From assembly GCA_951213105.1 (NCBI GenBank), contig OX578134.1, positions 139,537,793 to 139,601,792 on the forward strand: a stretch of DNA of 64,000 nt, in the 5' to 3' direction. The notes below the pieces were generated by a model that was not told where the DNA came from, did no database searches, and worked only from the letters and a program-made list of their open reading frames with translations. Shown piece after piece: positions 50,156 through 58,098 of this stretch (position 1 is its first letter; every line of letters begins with the position of its first letter). The position numbers were made by a program, and so were the translations under genes. The DNA comes from Amaurobius ferox. Its lineage: Eukaryota; Arthropoda; Arachnida; Araneae; Amaurobiidae.

Positions 50156-51145
50156 TTAAACTAATTCAGATGTCCAACTATTAAATTCATCTGGATATCC
50201 TAGCCATTTTACAAAATACTTATTTCCTTTCTTTTTTATGATTTTTTCAATTTTATATACATCATCTTTTTTATTATATTTTACCATTTCATTTTCATAA
50301 AAAGTTCCTTCAATTTCTTTACTGTTTAAATATTTTAATCGATAAGTAATAGGATCTGTTTTTAATACTTCAGAAACTATAAAAATCTCTTCAGTAAATG
50401 TAGAATCATCTACTTTCCTGAATGTTTTCTTAATTGTAGATATTCTAACACTATCCCCTATCTTAAATTTCGGTTTTTTCATGATCTTTTTCGTATATAA
50501 ATTTTTATAAACTTGAGATTCATTTTCTCTAGCCTCAACAGGTGTCATTTTTATTGATCTATGATATGAATTGTTATAATTAACAAGTATTTTAGGTAGT
50601 ACATCAATATATCTTTTAGTATTGTTAGCATGCATATATTTTATAATTTTTTCTCTTATACTTCGATTAAATCTCTCAGCTATTGCAGATTTTATTTCTT
50701 TATTTTTAGTTGTAAACCAATGTATATTATTATCTTTAAATAATTTTTGTGTCTGTTTTCCTGTAAATTCAGTACCTTCATCTGTCAAAATGAATTTTGG
50801 TATTCTTTCTTTAAAAACTTGTTTAAAACCTTGTACTACTTCTTCAGATGTTTTTCTTTTTATAGGAAAAGCCCAAGCATATTTATTAAAAGCATCTATA
50901 ACCGTTAACAAATAATTAGTTCCATCATTATATTTGCTATAATTTTTTATAATTAACAAATCAGCGTCAAATTGATTATTACTGTTTGGAACATAAACTC
51001 TTCTTCTTTTAAATTTACGAATGACAGGTTTATATCTAGTATATACATCTTGTTCATGTAAAAATTCTTCAACATTAGGTAACCCTGTTTTTCTTTTCAA
51101 TTCATTAATTCCACAATAACCTGTTTCTGGATTATAATAGACCTC
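50156..51145 (-). CDS. int: Retroviral-type integrase with chromodomain
   Basis: It would insert the element into chromatin, cutting the AG/CT ends. Counting from the TTG at 51100 (residue 1 of a 314-residue stretch), the catalytic triad is D47 (in F-D-A-D-L), D107 (in L-T-D-E-G-T-E-F) and E142 (in A-I-A-E-R-F-N), a D-D-35-E spacing typical of rve integrases. Residues about 280-314 form a chromodomain (V-K-W-L-G-Y at the core), ending just at the stop. The open frame continues upstream to about 51145 with recognisable integrase sequence (Y-Y-N-P-E-T-G-Y) but contains no ATG before a stop. It overlaps the end of the PLA2 gene by about 20 bp in another frame, so the start is lost or the protein depends on non-AUG initiation or frameshifting. 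Catalytic residues are intact. Confidence 0.93.
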   Translation of the reverse strand, partial: EVYYNPETGYCGINELKRKTGLPNVEEFLHEQDVYTRYKPVIRKFKRRRVYVPNSNNQFDADLLIIKNYSKYNDGTNYLLTVIDAFNKYAWAFPIKRKTSEEVVQGFKQVFKERIPKFILTDEGTEFTGKQTQKLFKDNNIHWFTTKNKEIKSAIAERFNRSIREKIIKYMHANNTKRYIDVLPKILVNYNNSYHRSIKMTPVEARENESQVYKNLYTKKIMKKPKFKIGDSVRISTIKKTFRKVDDSTFTEEIFIVSEVLKTDPITYRLKYLNSKEIEGTFYENEMVKYNKKDDVYKIEKIIKKKGNKYFVKWLGYPDEFNSWTSELV

Positions 51146-51147
51146 TT

Positions 51148-51624
51148 TTAAATTCCTAAAAAAGTATTCTTTTTACTTCCACAAATAGTACAGATACCTT
51201 TACCAACTGGTTTATTATTTTTAGAAGTAGTTTTATGATAATTTTTAGTTGGGGTTTTATCTTTACACTTGACACAATATATAGAAAGACCTAATCCAAA
51301 AGTTTTTTTAACTTTAATAATAGGTTTAATAATTCCTCTAGTTAATCTTTCTTGAAATGTTGGATCTTGTATAGCATTTAAATCATCTATTAATTTTTGA
51401 TCAGCAACATGTCTCTGTTTTGTATCTTTTGTTTTATTGTATTCAATATCATGTTTTTTACATGCTTTATCAACTCTATTTATTCCAGGATCACCTCTTT
51501 TTAATATTTTTTCTAATTTTGTATTTGGACCACAATATTGATATCCTGGTAAATGCATTTCTGGAAGATTTATTTTATCTTGTATCCATCCAACAATATC
51601 ACCACCTTTCTTTTTACAAACCAT
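51148..51624 (-). CDS. PLA2-like protein with C-terminal zinc ribbon
   Basis: 158 residues, intact, start context CTAAATAAATGGTT, stop codon of the upstream gene abutting the ATG. Residues 27-35 (P-G-Y-Q-Y-C-G-P-N) match the calcium-loop pattern and H58-D59 (A-C-K-K-H-D-I-E-Y) the catalytic H-D of the phospholipase A2 domain found in parvovirus capsid proteins. Residues 117-148 are a C-x2-C...C-x2-C zinc ribbon. A short K-K-K-G-G lies at the N-terminus. In parvoviruses such a domain opens endosomal membranes; an equivalent virion role here is inference. Sequence family resemblance is strong, activity untested. Confidence 0.85.
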   Translation of the reverse strand: MVCKKKGGDIVGWIQDKINLPEMHLPGYQYCGPNTKLEKILKRGDPGINRVDKACKKHDIEYNKTKDTKQRHVADQKLIDDLNAIQDPTFQERLTRGIIKPIIKVKKTFGLGLSIYCVKCKDKTPTKNYHKTTSKNNKPVGKGICTICGSKKNTFLGI

Positions 51625-52017
51625 TTATTTAGAATGAATAAATTTATATCCATTCAATTGCATTTGTTTTACATATTTTTCAACTGGAATAAATTTTAAA
51701 CTTTTTATGAAATCCTTTTCTTGCATATAAATTTCTTCTCCTGTCATATTTTTAGCTTTAAACGAATTAATGAGTTCTTTATAAAAATTATAACAATGTC
51801 TATATTCTTCCTTTCTTTCCGCAATTTTTAATGTAAGATCGATAGCTTCTACTATACCAACTGATAAACTTAAAAAAGCAAGTGGAAGAAAGGCAATAGC
51901 TGATAAACCTGTTCCACTTAGAATAACCTTACTTACTGATAATGAAATACTTATCTTTTGATAAAAATTTCTACTCTTTCTGTAAACATATAATCTTTTT
52001 TCTAAATATACATCCAT
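51625..52017 (-). CDS. Two-transmembrane protein, SLATT-like layout
   Basis: 130 residues, start context CCTATATAAATGGATG, ATG abutting the ATPase stop. A basic helix (residues 1-20) is followed by two adjacent hydrophobic segments (about 22-44 and 46-64) and a long charged helical tail. The layout (helix, tight TM hairpin, helix) is that of SLATT-type 2TM proteins; homology is not proven. It probably sits in a membrane, perhaps as a virion or assembly factor. It lies beside the packaging ATPase. Confidence 0.65.
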   Translation of the reverse strand: MDVYLEKRLYVYRKSRNFYQKISISLSVSKVILSGTGLSAIAFLPLAFLSLSVGIVEAIDLTLKIAERKEEYRHCYNFYKELINSFKAKNMTGEEIYMQEKDFIKSLKFIPVEKYVKQMQLNGYKFIHSK

Positions 52018-52737
52018 TTATATAGGATTAAATTTTTTCCTGTATCTCATTTCAGGATTCACTAAATCTAACATAAAAAAATCGTATTTTTCTTGAACAC
52101 TTTTATTATACATTTGTTTGAATTCTTCAGTACTTAATAAACCATCTATCTCTCTTATAATCTGTTGAATTTCTTTAGGTTGTAGAGTGAAAAATATATC
52201 GTAATTACAGTTCCTTCTGATATTGATAGGTGTTAAAAAATATGACTGAGTTAAATAAATAAAGGATGCGTTTTTCTTTCTACCTCTGATAAATAATTCT
52301 TCGATGTTTTTTGGATCTTTCTCAATCACACAATCATCAAAAATAACTAAATTCTTTAATGTAGGATTTAAATCATCTACAGTAATAAAATTTTGATCTG
52401 AAGAAAATAATACTTTTTTTTTTAATTTATCATATAATTTTAATAGTATTTTCTTATTCTTTATATTCTTACATTTCAAAATATCTTCTCTTTCTATATC
52501 TTCAAACAATGTATATTTTTCTTGTAATTTAGAATATTTAGGTTCGTATAAATCTTTTGCACATATATATAATGTATTAAAAAATAATAAATCATAAATC
52601 AAATTTAACAGTAAATTTGTTTTACCTGAACCTGAAGATCCTACTATAGGTAATCTAAATGGATGTTTAGGTAACAAAGGATGTTGTTTAGGATCAGGTA
52701 ATTCTTCTGGTTCCGTGTAATCTTTAATTTTTATCGT
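52018..52737 (-). CDS. DNA-packaging ATPase (FtsK/HerA type)
   Basis: It drives genome packaging into the capsid. The frame has a Walker A loop G-S-S-G-S-G-K-T (plus strand 52616-52639) and a Walker B L-V-I-F-D-D (about 52330-52350), followed by an arginine- and lysine-rich region, as in A32-like ATPases of Polintons and large DNA viruses. The frame is open upstream to about 52740 and includes a charged N-terminal extension (D-Y-T-E-P-E-E-L-P) but no ATG; the last codons before a stop are ATT ACG. ACG at 52735-52737 may be a mutated ATG or a non-AUG start; TTG at 52677 is the other option. Otherwise intact. Confidence 0.9.
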   Translation of the reverse strand, partial: TIKIKDYTEPEELPDPKQHPLLPKHPFRLPIVGSSGSGKTNLLLNLIYDLLFFNTLYICAKDLYEPKYSKLQEKYTLFEDIEREDILKCKNIKNKKILLKLYDKLKKKVLFSSDQNFITVDDLNPTLKNLVIFDDCVIEKDPKNIEELFIRGRKKNASFIYLTQSYFLTPINIRRNCNYDIFFTLQPKEIQQIIREIDGLLSTEEFKQMYNKSVQEKYDFFMLDLVNPEMRYRKKFNPI

Positions 52738-52813
52738 AATTTACTAGCAGTAAAAATAAAATTTGCTGCAGTAAAAATAAAATTAGCTGTAGTAAAAAAT
52801 TATTATTATATAA
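52738..52813. promoter_or_regulatory. Divergent promoter region with 21-bp repeats
   Basis: The only intergenic gap separating the two oppositely transcribed halves. It contains 2.7 direct copies of a 21-bp unit GCAGTAAAAATAAAATTTGCT at 52747, 52768 and (partial) 52789, followed by TATTATATAAATG at the first rightward gene. Direct repeats between divergent units suggest a regulator or initiator binding region; this is inference. Confidence 0.65.
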
Positions 52814-53572
52814 ATGAACTTAGAAAAAGAACGGAAACACAAGTTTTTAAAGCAAATAAAAGATTCAATTAAAATAGTAAAAATAGAAAAAGAAATAAGA
52901 AAGAATAACGAAGATCAACTAAAAGACAAAATAGGTATTCAAAAGACCTTAGAAGAATTTCATAAACCAGTCACTCAAGAAATTGAAAAATATGAAAAAT
53001 CAAATAAAGAAGTTGTAAAAAGTATTCAAAATGTTGTAGAAAATATTTCATTTCCATCTATAGAAGAGCCTATTGAAGCTGTGAAAGAATTAGTATCTTA
53101 TACTTATGATATCGATCAAAATTTAAATTTAAAATATTTAAAAGAAGAAAAATTATACAGACCGTCAGCATTTTTAAACGATCAAGAAAAATTAGAGGAG
53201 ATGTATGGAAGAGCTAAACAGTTAAAAGAAGGATTATCTAAGAAAAGAGGCAACTTAAAAAGTACAATTTCTAGAGCTAAAAATTTTTCAGAGGAGGAAT
53301 TAAACCAGAAAAAGAATGATATAAAAGAAATTAAAAATAAAGAAAATATGTTGCAAAATTATATGCATAGATTATATATGATTCGAAGTAGTAAAGAAAT
53401 GAAGGTGGGTAAAGGATTGAATGTATTATCAAATTTAACAGAAAAAATATGTAACGGAAGTAAATCAAAGAAATTGTATAATCAAGTAACTTTATTGTTG
53501 GATATGTTATTAAAAAATAAAGAAATGACTTATAATGATGTACAACGATATCATAAACAATTTCTCTGTTAA
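52814..53572 (+). CDS. Coiled-coil protein, 252 aa
   Basis: First gene of the rightward (structural) unit, start context TATATAAATGAAC. Almost entirely charged helix: heptad-like spacing over residues 1-85 and 130-200, then a conserved-looking C-terminal block (K-L-Y-N-Q-V-T-L-L-L-D-M-L-L, about 219-235). No membrane segment. A M-K-V-G-K-G-L motif near residue 196 resembles the K-x-G-x-G signals of adenain substrates. Polintons commonly carry such a protein of unknown role; a scaffold or core function is possible. Confidence 0.7.
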   Translation: MNLEKERKHKFLKQIKDSIKIVKIEKEIRKNNEDQLKDKIGIQKTLEEFHKPVTQEIEKYEKSNKEVVKSIQNVVENISFPSIEEPIEAVKELVSYTYDIDQNLNLKYLKEEKLYRPSAFLNDQEKLEEMYGRAKQLKEGLSKKRGNLKSTISRAKNFSEEELNQKKNDIKEIKNKENMLQNYMHRLYMIRSSKEMKVGKGLNVLSNLTEKICNGSKSKKLYNQVTLLLDMLLKNKEMTYNDVQRYHKQFLC

Positions 53573-53575
53573 TAA

Positions 53576-54391
53576 ATGATAAAATATAAAGTTTATTTGA
53601 GTGAAGGTCAGAAAAATAAACTTAAATCAGCTTTTAAAAATAAAGTAGAAGTAACATTACAAATAGATAAATCTAAAACTCCTAATCATGAGATGTATTT
53701 AACTAAAACTCAAATTAATCATATTAATGATAAAAAAAGAATTACAATCAGTAAAACTCAATTAGATAAAAATGGAGGATTTTTACCATTTCTAGCGGCA
53801 CTTATACCCTCATTAATAACCGCTGCTAAATTAGCAGTTCCGGCATTAGCAACAGGTGCTTTATCAGGATTAGCTAGTTCAGCTATGCAAAAAAAGGGAT
53901 CTGGGAAAAAAAAAACTTGGAAAGGGAATGTATCAACAGTGGGAATTAGCGACAAAATGATTAAAGAAAATATGAAAAATGAAAAAGGATTTAGAGGTGT
54001 GTTTACCTCTGATTTATTACCTAAAACAATAGGAAAATTTGAAAATGGAATCATTAATTTAGATGTATCAACAGGCCCCGGAACTCATTGGGTTTGTTAT
54101 TATAATGATCCTAAATATAAATATGTGGAATATTTTGATCCGTTTGGTGAATATGACAATATGAAGAAGGACTATATTCCTAAAAATATTAACTCATTTC
54201 TTGTTACATCCAATAAAAAAATAGGTTATAATGATAGTTTTTTACAGAAACCTTCATCTGTGAAATGTGGTATATTTTGTATGAAATATATAAGAGAAAG
54301 GAATAAAGGTATATCACCTAAAAATGTTCTCAAATCATTTCCTACACAAAAACCTAGTGACTATAATGAAAATTTTGTTATGTATAAATGA
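53576..54391 (+). CDS. Adenain-like maturation protease with membrane-active N-terminus
   Basis: 271 residues. The C-terminal half is a Ulp1/adenain-type cysteine protease: H171 (G-T-H-W-V), D188 (Y-F-D-P-F-G), Q224 and C231 (S-S-V-K-C-G-I-F-C) in the family order. It would cleave capsid precursors during maturation. The N-terminal half (residues 1-115) is separate: a basic region, then N-G-G-F-L-P (66-71), a long hydrophobic and small-residue helix pair (72-103) and K-K-G-S-G (106-110). This layout resembles the pVI/pX-like virion proteins of adenovirus-related elements, here on one frame with the protease. K-K-G-S-G could be a self-cleavage point. The stop overlaps the next ATG (ATGA). Intact. 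Confidence 0.92.
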   Translation: MIKYKVYLSEGQKNKLKSAFKNKVEVTLQIDKSKTPNHEMYLTKTQINHINDKKRITISKTQLDKNGGFLPFLAALIPSLITAAKLAVPALATGALSGLASSAMQKKGSGKKKTWKGNVSTVGISDKMIKENMKNEKGFRGVFTSDLLPKTIGKFENGIINLDVSTGPGTHWVCYYNDPKYKYVEYFDPFGEYDNMKKDYIPKNINSFLVTSNKKIGYNDSFLQKPSSVKCGIFCMKYIRERNKGISPKNVLKSFPTQKPSDYNENFVMYK

Positions 54392-55080
54392 TAATATTAA
54401 AATCAGAAGGTCATGAGAGATCAGAGGAATTTACTGTAAATTTTATTACACCTCTTAAAATAAAAAAATTAGCTTTACACTCATTCTCTATGGAAGTTTC
54501 CTGGTTTAATATAAGTAAGAATTATGGAAATAACATATTTAGATTGTATACATTAGGCACAGATATAACAATTACTATCTCAAATGGTAATTATACTATA
54601 AGAGGATTAAATGAGTATATGATGAAAATATTCGGTGAGGATCCACCTGTCAAATTTGGTATTATTGAAGCAAGACAAAGAATATCTATTAAACTGAAAA
54701 ATGGTTGGGTAATTGATTTTACAAAAAGTAACTTTCATAAAATTATAGGCTTTTTAAAACTGACATATGGAAGTTATGATGAAGAAACAGAGATTGAAGG
54801 TGAACATATTGCTGATATATCTAATGGAAATGATAATATTTATATTCACTGTGATATTGTAAAAGGATCTTTAATAAATCAATATAATTCAGAAGTTATA
54901 TATTCTTTCACTAATAAAAACCCTCCAGGTAGTATAATTTCAAAAGAATTTAATAATTGGATATTTTTTCCTGTTAAAGTAGATCCTGTTGAAAGAATAA
55001 AAATGAGGATTACTAATCAAAAAGGTGAATTAATAGATTTAAATAAAGGAGCTGTAGAATTTAATTTTATTTCTTCTTAA
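54388..55080 (+). CDS. Minor (penton-like) capsid protein
   Basis: 230 residues, beta-rich throughout, start overlapping the protease stop. Blocks that fit the Polinton minor capsid family: I-S-N-G-N-Y-T-I (residues about 54-61), D-I-V-K-G-S-L-I-N-Q-Y (about 156-166) and R-I-T-N-Q-K-G-E-L-I-D-L-N near the C-terminus. Family members are single jelly rolls that form pentons at capsid vertices. It lies between protease and major capsid genes, the usual neighbourhood. Intact. Identification rests on recognised blocks, not a search. Confidence 0.82.
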   Translation: MIILKSEGHERSEEFTVNFITPLKIKKLALHSFSMEVSWFNISKNYGNNIFRLYTLGTDITITISNGNYTIRGLNEYMMKIFGEDPPVKFGIIEARQRISIKLKNGWVIDFTKSNFHKIIGFLKLTYGSYDEETEIEGEHIADISNGNDNIYIHCDIVKGSLINQYNSEVIYSFTNKNPPGSIISKEFNNWIFFPVKVDPVERIKMRITNQKGELIDLNKGAVEFNFISS

Positions 55081-55084
55081 ATAA

Positions 55085-55216
55085 ATGAATAGATTATATA
55101 GAAAAAGTAAAAAAATACAAGGATTTTTAAAGGTTTTATTGAAACCTAAGAATATATTAAATGAAATATTTTCTATGAAAAAGAAAGGAGGTGGTTTAAA
55201 AATTCTTCCTAAATAA
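55085..55216 (+). CDS. 43-residue basic virion-type peptide
   Basis: Small open frame between the two capsid genes with the element's standard AATAAATG start and a TAA that abuts the major capsid ATG. It is strongly basic (repeated K/R), with an amphipathic stretch in the middle and K-K-K-G-G-G-L near the C-terminus. Spacing and start context are those of its neighbours, so it is probably a real gene. It resembles, in size, charge and the glycine signal, adenovirus pX/mu-like core peptides; homology is not shown. Confidence 0.68.
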   Translation: MNRLYRKSKKIQGFLKVLLKPKNILNEIFSMKKKGGGLKILPK

Positions 55217-56552
55217 ATGATTTATGATTTAAGTGATACTCGTTATTATTATAATGATCACATTAAAAGTTATGAATTAAAAGAAATTCATCCAAAAGAA
55301 CATAGTTCAGATGAGAATGCCACCTATGTTTTTCATATTAATGATACTAAAGCAAAAATTTTATATTCTAGAGGATATCTTGAACAAAAATTAAAAATTA
55401 CAAAAAATGATAAATCATCCATTGGAAACGAAAATGTGAGTCTGGTAAATGGTGGAGGTTTTATCAAAACTTTAAAAGCACATATAGGAGATACCGAAAT
55501 TGAATCAAATACACAGTCAAATTTTTCAATCATGAATCATGTTTTAAGATTAATTCATTATACTCCTGATTATGTAACATCACAAGCTCAAAATTAATTT
55601 TTTTTATCTAGATACATCTGATTCAGCTGACCGTAATGAGTTCAAATATGATGGTACTTTAGAAGATACTACTAAAATAACTGAATTTTTTAATAATTTG
55701 AAAATGAATAAAGATTATAACGAAGGATTCGTAAAGAGATGGGAACTAACGAAAGATAGCAATGTCATTAAAATATGGACACCTTTAAAAGATATAATCG
55801 ATTTCTTTAGAGAATATGAAGAGATAATTTCAGGTTTTGAAGTGAAAATAGAAATTCAAAGAAATGAAAATAAAAATATGATATATACTAATATAAGAAA
55901 CGAAAATTATAAGGTAGTAGTTGAAGGTTTAACCTTGCATTTACCTTATATAGAATTAAAAAATTCTGCAGAAAGCTTGTTTCTGAAATCATATCTATCT
56001 GATAAAGATATAGAGGTAAATTGGGATCGATATAGATTTAAGATGGTAGGCCCCTATAGAAGCAACAGTGGATCTGTGACAACAACTACAGCGTCAGATG
56101 AAGTTTTAAGTGTCTATGTTATTCCTCAATATATTGAAAGAGATAGTAATTATGAAAAAAATAATATGATATTTGATAATATAGATATGGCAGAATGCTG
56201 GTTGATGATTAATAATAAACAAGTTCCTCTTATGCGTTATAAAACAAATTTTGCCAATAAAGATTATAGTAGAGTGTATGAAGCTCTTTTACATGAAGGA
56301 TTTTACGATAATAATACAGAAACAGGACCTTTGATAAATAAGGAGAATTTTGGTGATCTGTATCCTATTTTTCCTTTTGACTCATCAAATCATGAAAACT
56401 ATACCGATTTAAATAATTTAGATATTGAATTTAATTGGATAACGAATAGTCAAAAGGAATATAAGTTTTATTTTATTTTTAAAGAAAGTAAGAGATGTTT
56501 TATAAATTTAAAAAATAAAACTATAACAATGGTTAAGAGTTTAAAATCTTAA
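55217..56552 (+). pseudogene. Major capsid protein, double jelly roll (one frameshift)
   Basis: Two consecutive frames: 55217-55597 (126 residues) and 55698-56552 (its frame is open from about 55597). They fit one protein of about 445 residues split by a one-base gain in or just before the T8 run at 55597-55606. The second part shows R-W-E-L-T followed by V-I-K-I-W-T-P-L-K-D-I-I-D-F-F, the block seen in Polinton hexon-like proteins, and a long beta-rich remainder. It would form the trimeric hexon tiles of an icosahedral capsid. The lesion is the only one seen, so decay is recent, unless slippage on the T run restores the frame. Confidence 0.85.
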
Positions 56553-56562
56553 AATTAAATAA

Positions 56563-57423
56563 ATGAGTGCTTATTATCCACCTTATGATGATCAAATGAA
56601 AGAAGGACCTATTGGACCTCCAGGTATAGGTTTTAAATTAATGAATGATGGAAATTATGATATGGAAAATAGAATTTTAAAAAATTGTGAAAATCTTATA
56701 GATGATTTAGATTTAACCACTAAAAGTTTTGTTTTGAATAAAATAGAGAATAATCATCATGAATTGAGAGATCTTATAAAAACTAAATATGATGAGGGTT
56801 TTTTAACCTTTACTGAAGAAACAGGTAAGAGAATAAAAGAATTAAATGATACAACTTTACATACTTTAGAAGGTAAACCTTACGATGCAAAAGGAAAAAG
56901 TATAGGAAATGTAGCAGATCCTAAAGATGAAAAAAATGTTGTGAATAAAAGATATTTTGAAAAAAATTCGTTAATATTACAGAATGATAAATTTGATGCA
57001 AAAAATAAAATAATTACGAATGTTTCTGAACCTGAAAATGATAACGATGTTGTCAATAAAATATATTTAGACAATAGAGATATCTGGGTTACTATACTAA
57101 ATGATTTTCATACAGATGGGGATTATAAAAAAGTAAATTTCAACATGATGAGCTCAAAATTACTGGATCAAGAGATGCGATTATCTACCGATATGTATAT
57201 GGAAATTTCCATATATATATATATATATAATACAATAGAAAGTAAATATGATGAAAGTCCATTGATATCTCTAGAAATCAATGGTAAGGAAATTTTAAAT
57301 GTTAATAGAGATGTAGTAACCTGTTTTGCTTATGGTAAACGTGATGATATCATCACATTAAAGATAAAATGTGATGGTAACGCTTTAAAACCTTATATGC
57401 ATATTGAAAAAATTTCTTTCTAA
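56563..57423 (+). CDS. Fibre-like attachment protein candidate
   Basis: 286 residues, intact, start context AAATAAATGAG. Residues 15-23 (G-P-I-G-P-P-G-I-G) are a short collagen-like segment. Residues 107-132 and 144-170 are two copies of a 26-residue unit (D-A-K-x-K-x-I-x-N-V-x-x-P-x-x-x-x-x-V-V-N-K-x-Y), with a degenerate third at 32-58; this 'N-V-x-x-P...V-N-K-x-Y' repeat is typical of trimeric phage and giant-virus fibres. The C-terminal 110 residues are beta-rich and could be a receptor-binding head. An (AT)n tract at 57210-57228 is in frame. Virion fibre role is inference from architecture and its position after the capsid genes. Confidence 0.7.
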   Translation: MSAYYPPYDDQMKEGPIGPPGIGFKLMNDGNYDMENRILKNCENLIDDLDLTTKSFVLNKIENNHHELRDLIKTKYDEGFLTFTEETGKRIKELNDTTLHTLEGKPYDAKGKSIGNVADPKDEKNVVNKRYFEKNSLILQNDKFDAKNKIITNVSEPENDNDVVNKIYLDNRDIWVTILNDFHTDGDYKKVNFNMMSSKLLDQEMRLSTDMYMEISIYIYIYNTIESKYDESPLISLEINGKEILNVNRDVVTCFAYGKRDDIITLKIKCDGNALKPYMHIEKISF

Positions 57424-57426
57424 TAA

Positions 57427-58071
57427 ATGGATATTGATTGGAATGAATTTTCTAGAAATAATTTATCTGAAGATGTAATTAGAAATCTTAAAGATCATGT
57501 AAATTGGGATTTAGTTTTACAATATTCAACACTGTCTGAATCTTTTATTGAAGAATTTGCTCAACCTGATGATTGGTGTAAAATTTCTAGATATCAAAAA
57601 TTATCAGAAGATTTTATAGAAAAATGTAAAGATAAAGTAGATTGGGTAAACATATCTCAATATCAAACTTTAAGTAACGAATTTATCGTAAAATTTTCTG
57701 ATAATTTAGATTTATATAAAGTATCAATATTTCAAAATCTTACAGAAGATACCATGAGAGTATTAAAAGATGATTTAAATTGGTTGTATATAACTAGATA
57801 TCAAACATTTAGTGAAAATTTTATAGAAGAATTTATGCATAAATTAGATTTTTGTTATTTGATTAAATATAAATTTGAGTTATTACCTGATCACTTTTTT
57901 AATGTTTATTGGGAAAAAGTACAAGCAATACAGATGAGTGAATTAAATAAAAAGTTTGGTCATCACGAAATAGAACCTTACCAAGAGAAAATTATTGAAG
58001 AGATATATGAAGTTAAATCAGTCTTGAGAGAGTGTGTTTATATTTTGAGACAATTAACTAATGATAAATAA
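57427..58071 (+). CDS. LSE-F-I repeat protein, 214 aa
   Basis: Starts after TAATAAATG. Five or six tandem units of about 23 residues with the pattern L-S-E-x-F-I-E-x-F...D-W-x-x-I-S-x-Y-Q (residues about 1-150), then a charged helical tail. Such repeats occur in giant-virus and some phage proteins without a known function and probably stack as a helical solenoid for protein binding. Intact. Not part of the common Polinton core, so an accessory, host-interaction type gene is likely. Confidence 0.72.
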   Translation: MDIDWNEFSRNNLSEDVIRNLKDHVNWDLVLQYSTLSESFIEEFAQPDDWCKISRYQKLSEDFIEKCKDKVDWVNISQYQTLSNEFIVKFSDNLDLYKVSIFQNLTEDTMRVLKDDLNWLYITRYQTFSENFIEEFMHKLDFCYLIKYKFELLPDHFFNVYWEKVQAIQMSELNKKFGHHEIEPYQEKIIEEIYEVKSVLRECVYILRQLTNDK

Positions 58072-58098
58072 ATATTTAATAAAAATGTTTCTATATAA

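Noticed and set aside
50622..50915. 97-residue plus-strand frame
   Set aside because: Antisense shadow of the integrase gene.
53758..54054. 98-residue minus-strand frame
   Set aside because: Antisense shadow of the protease gene.
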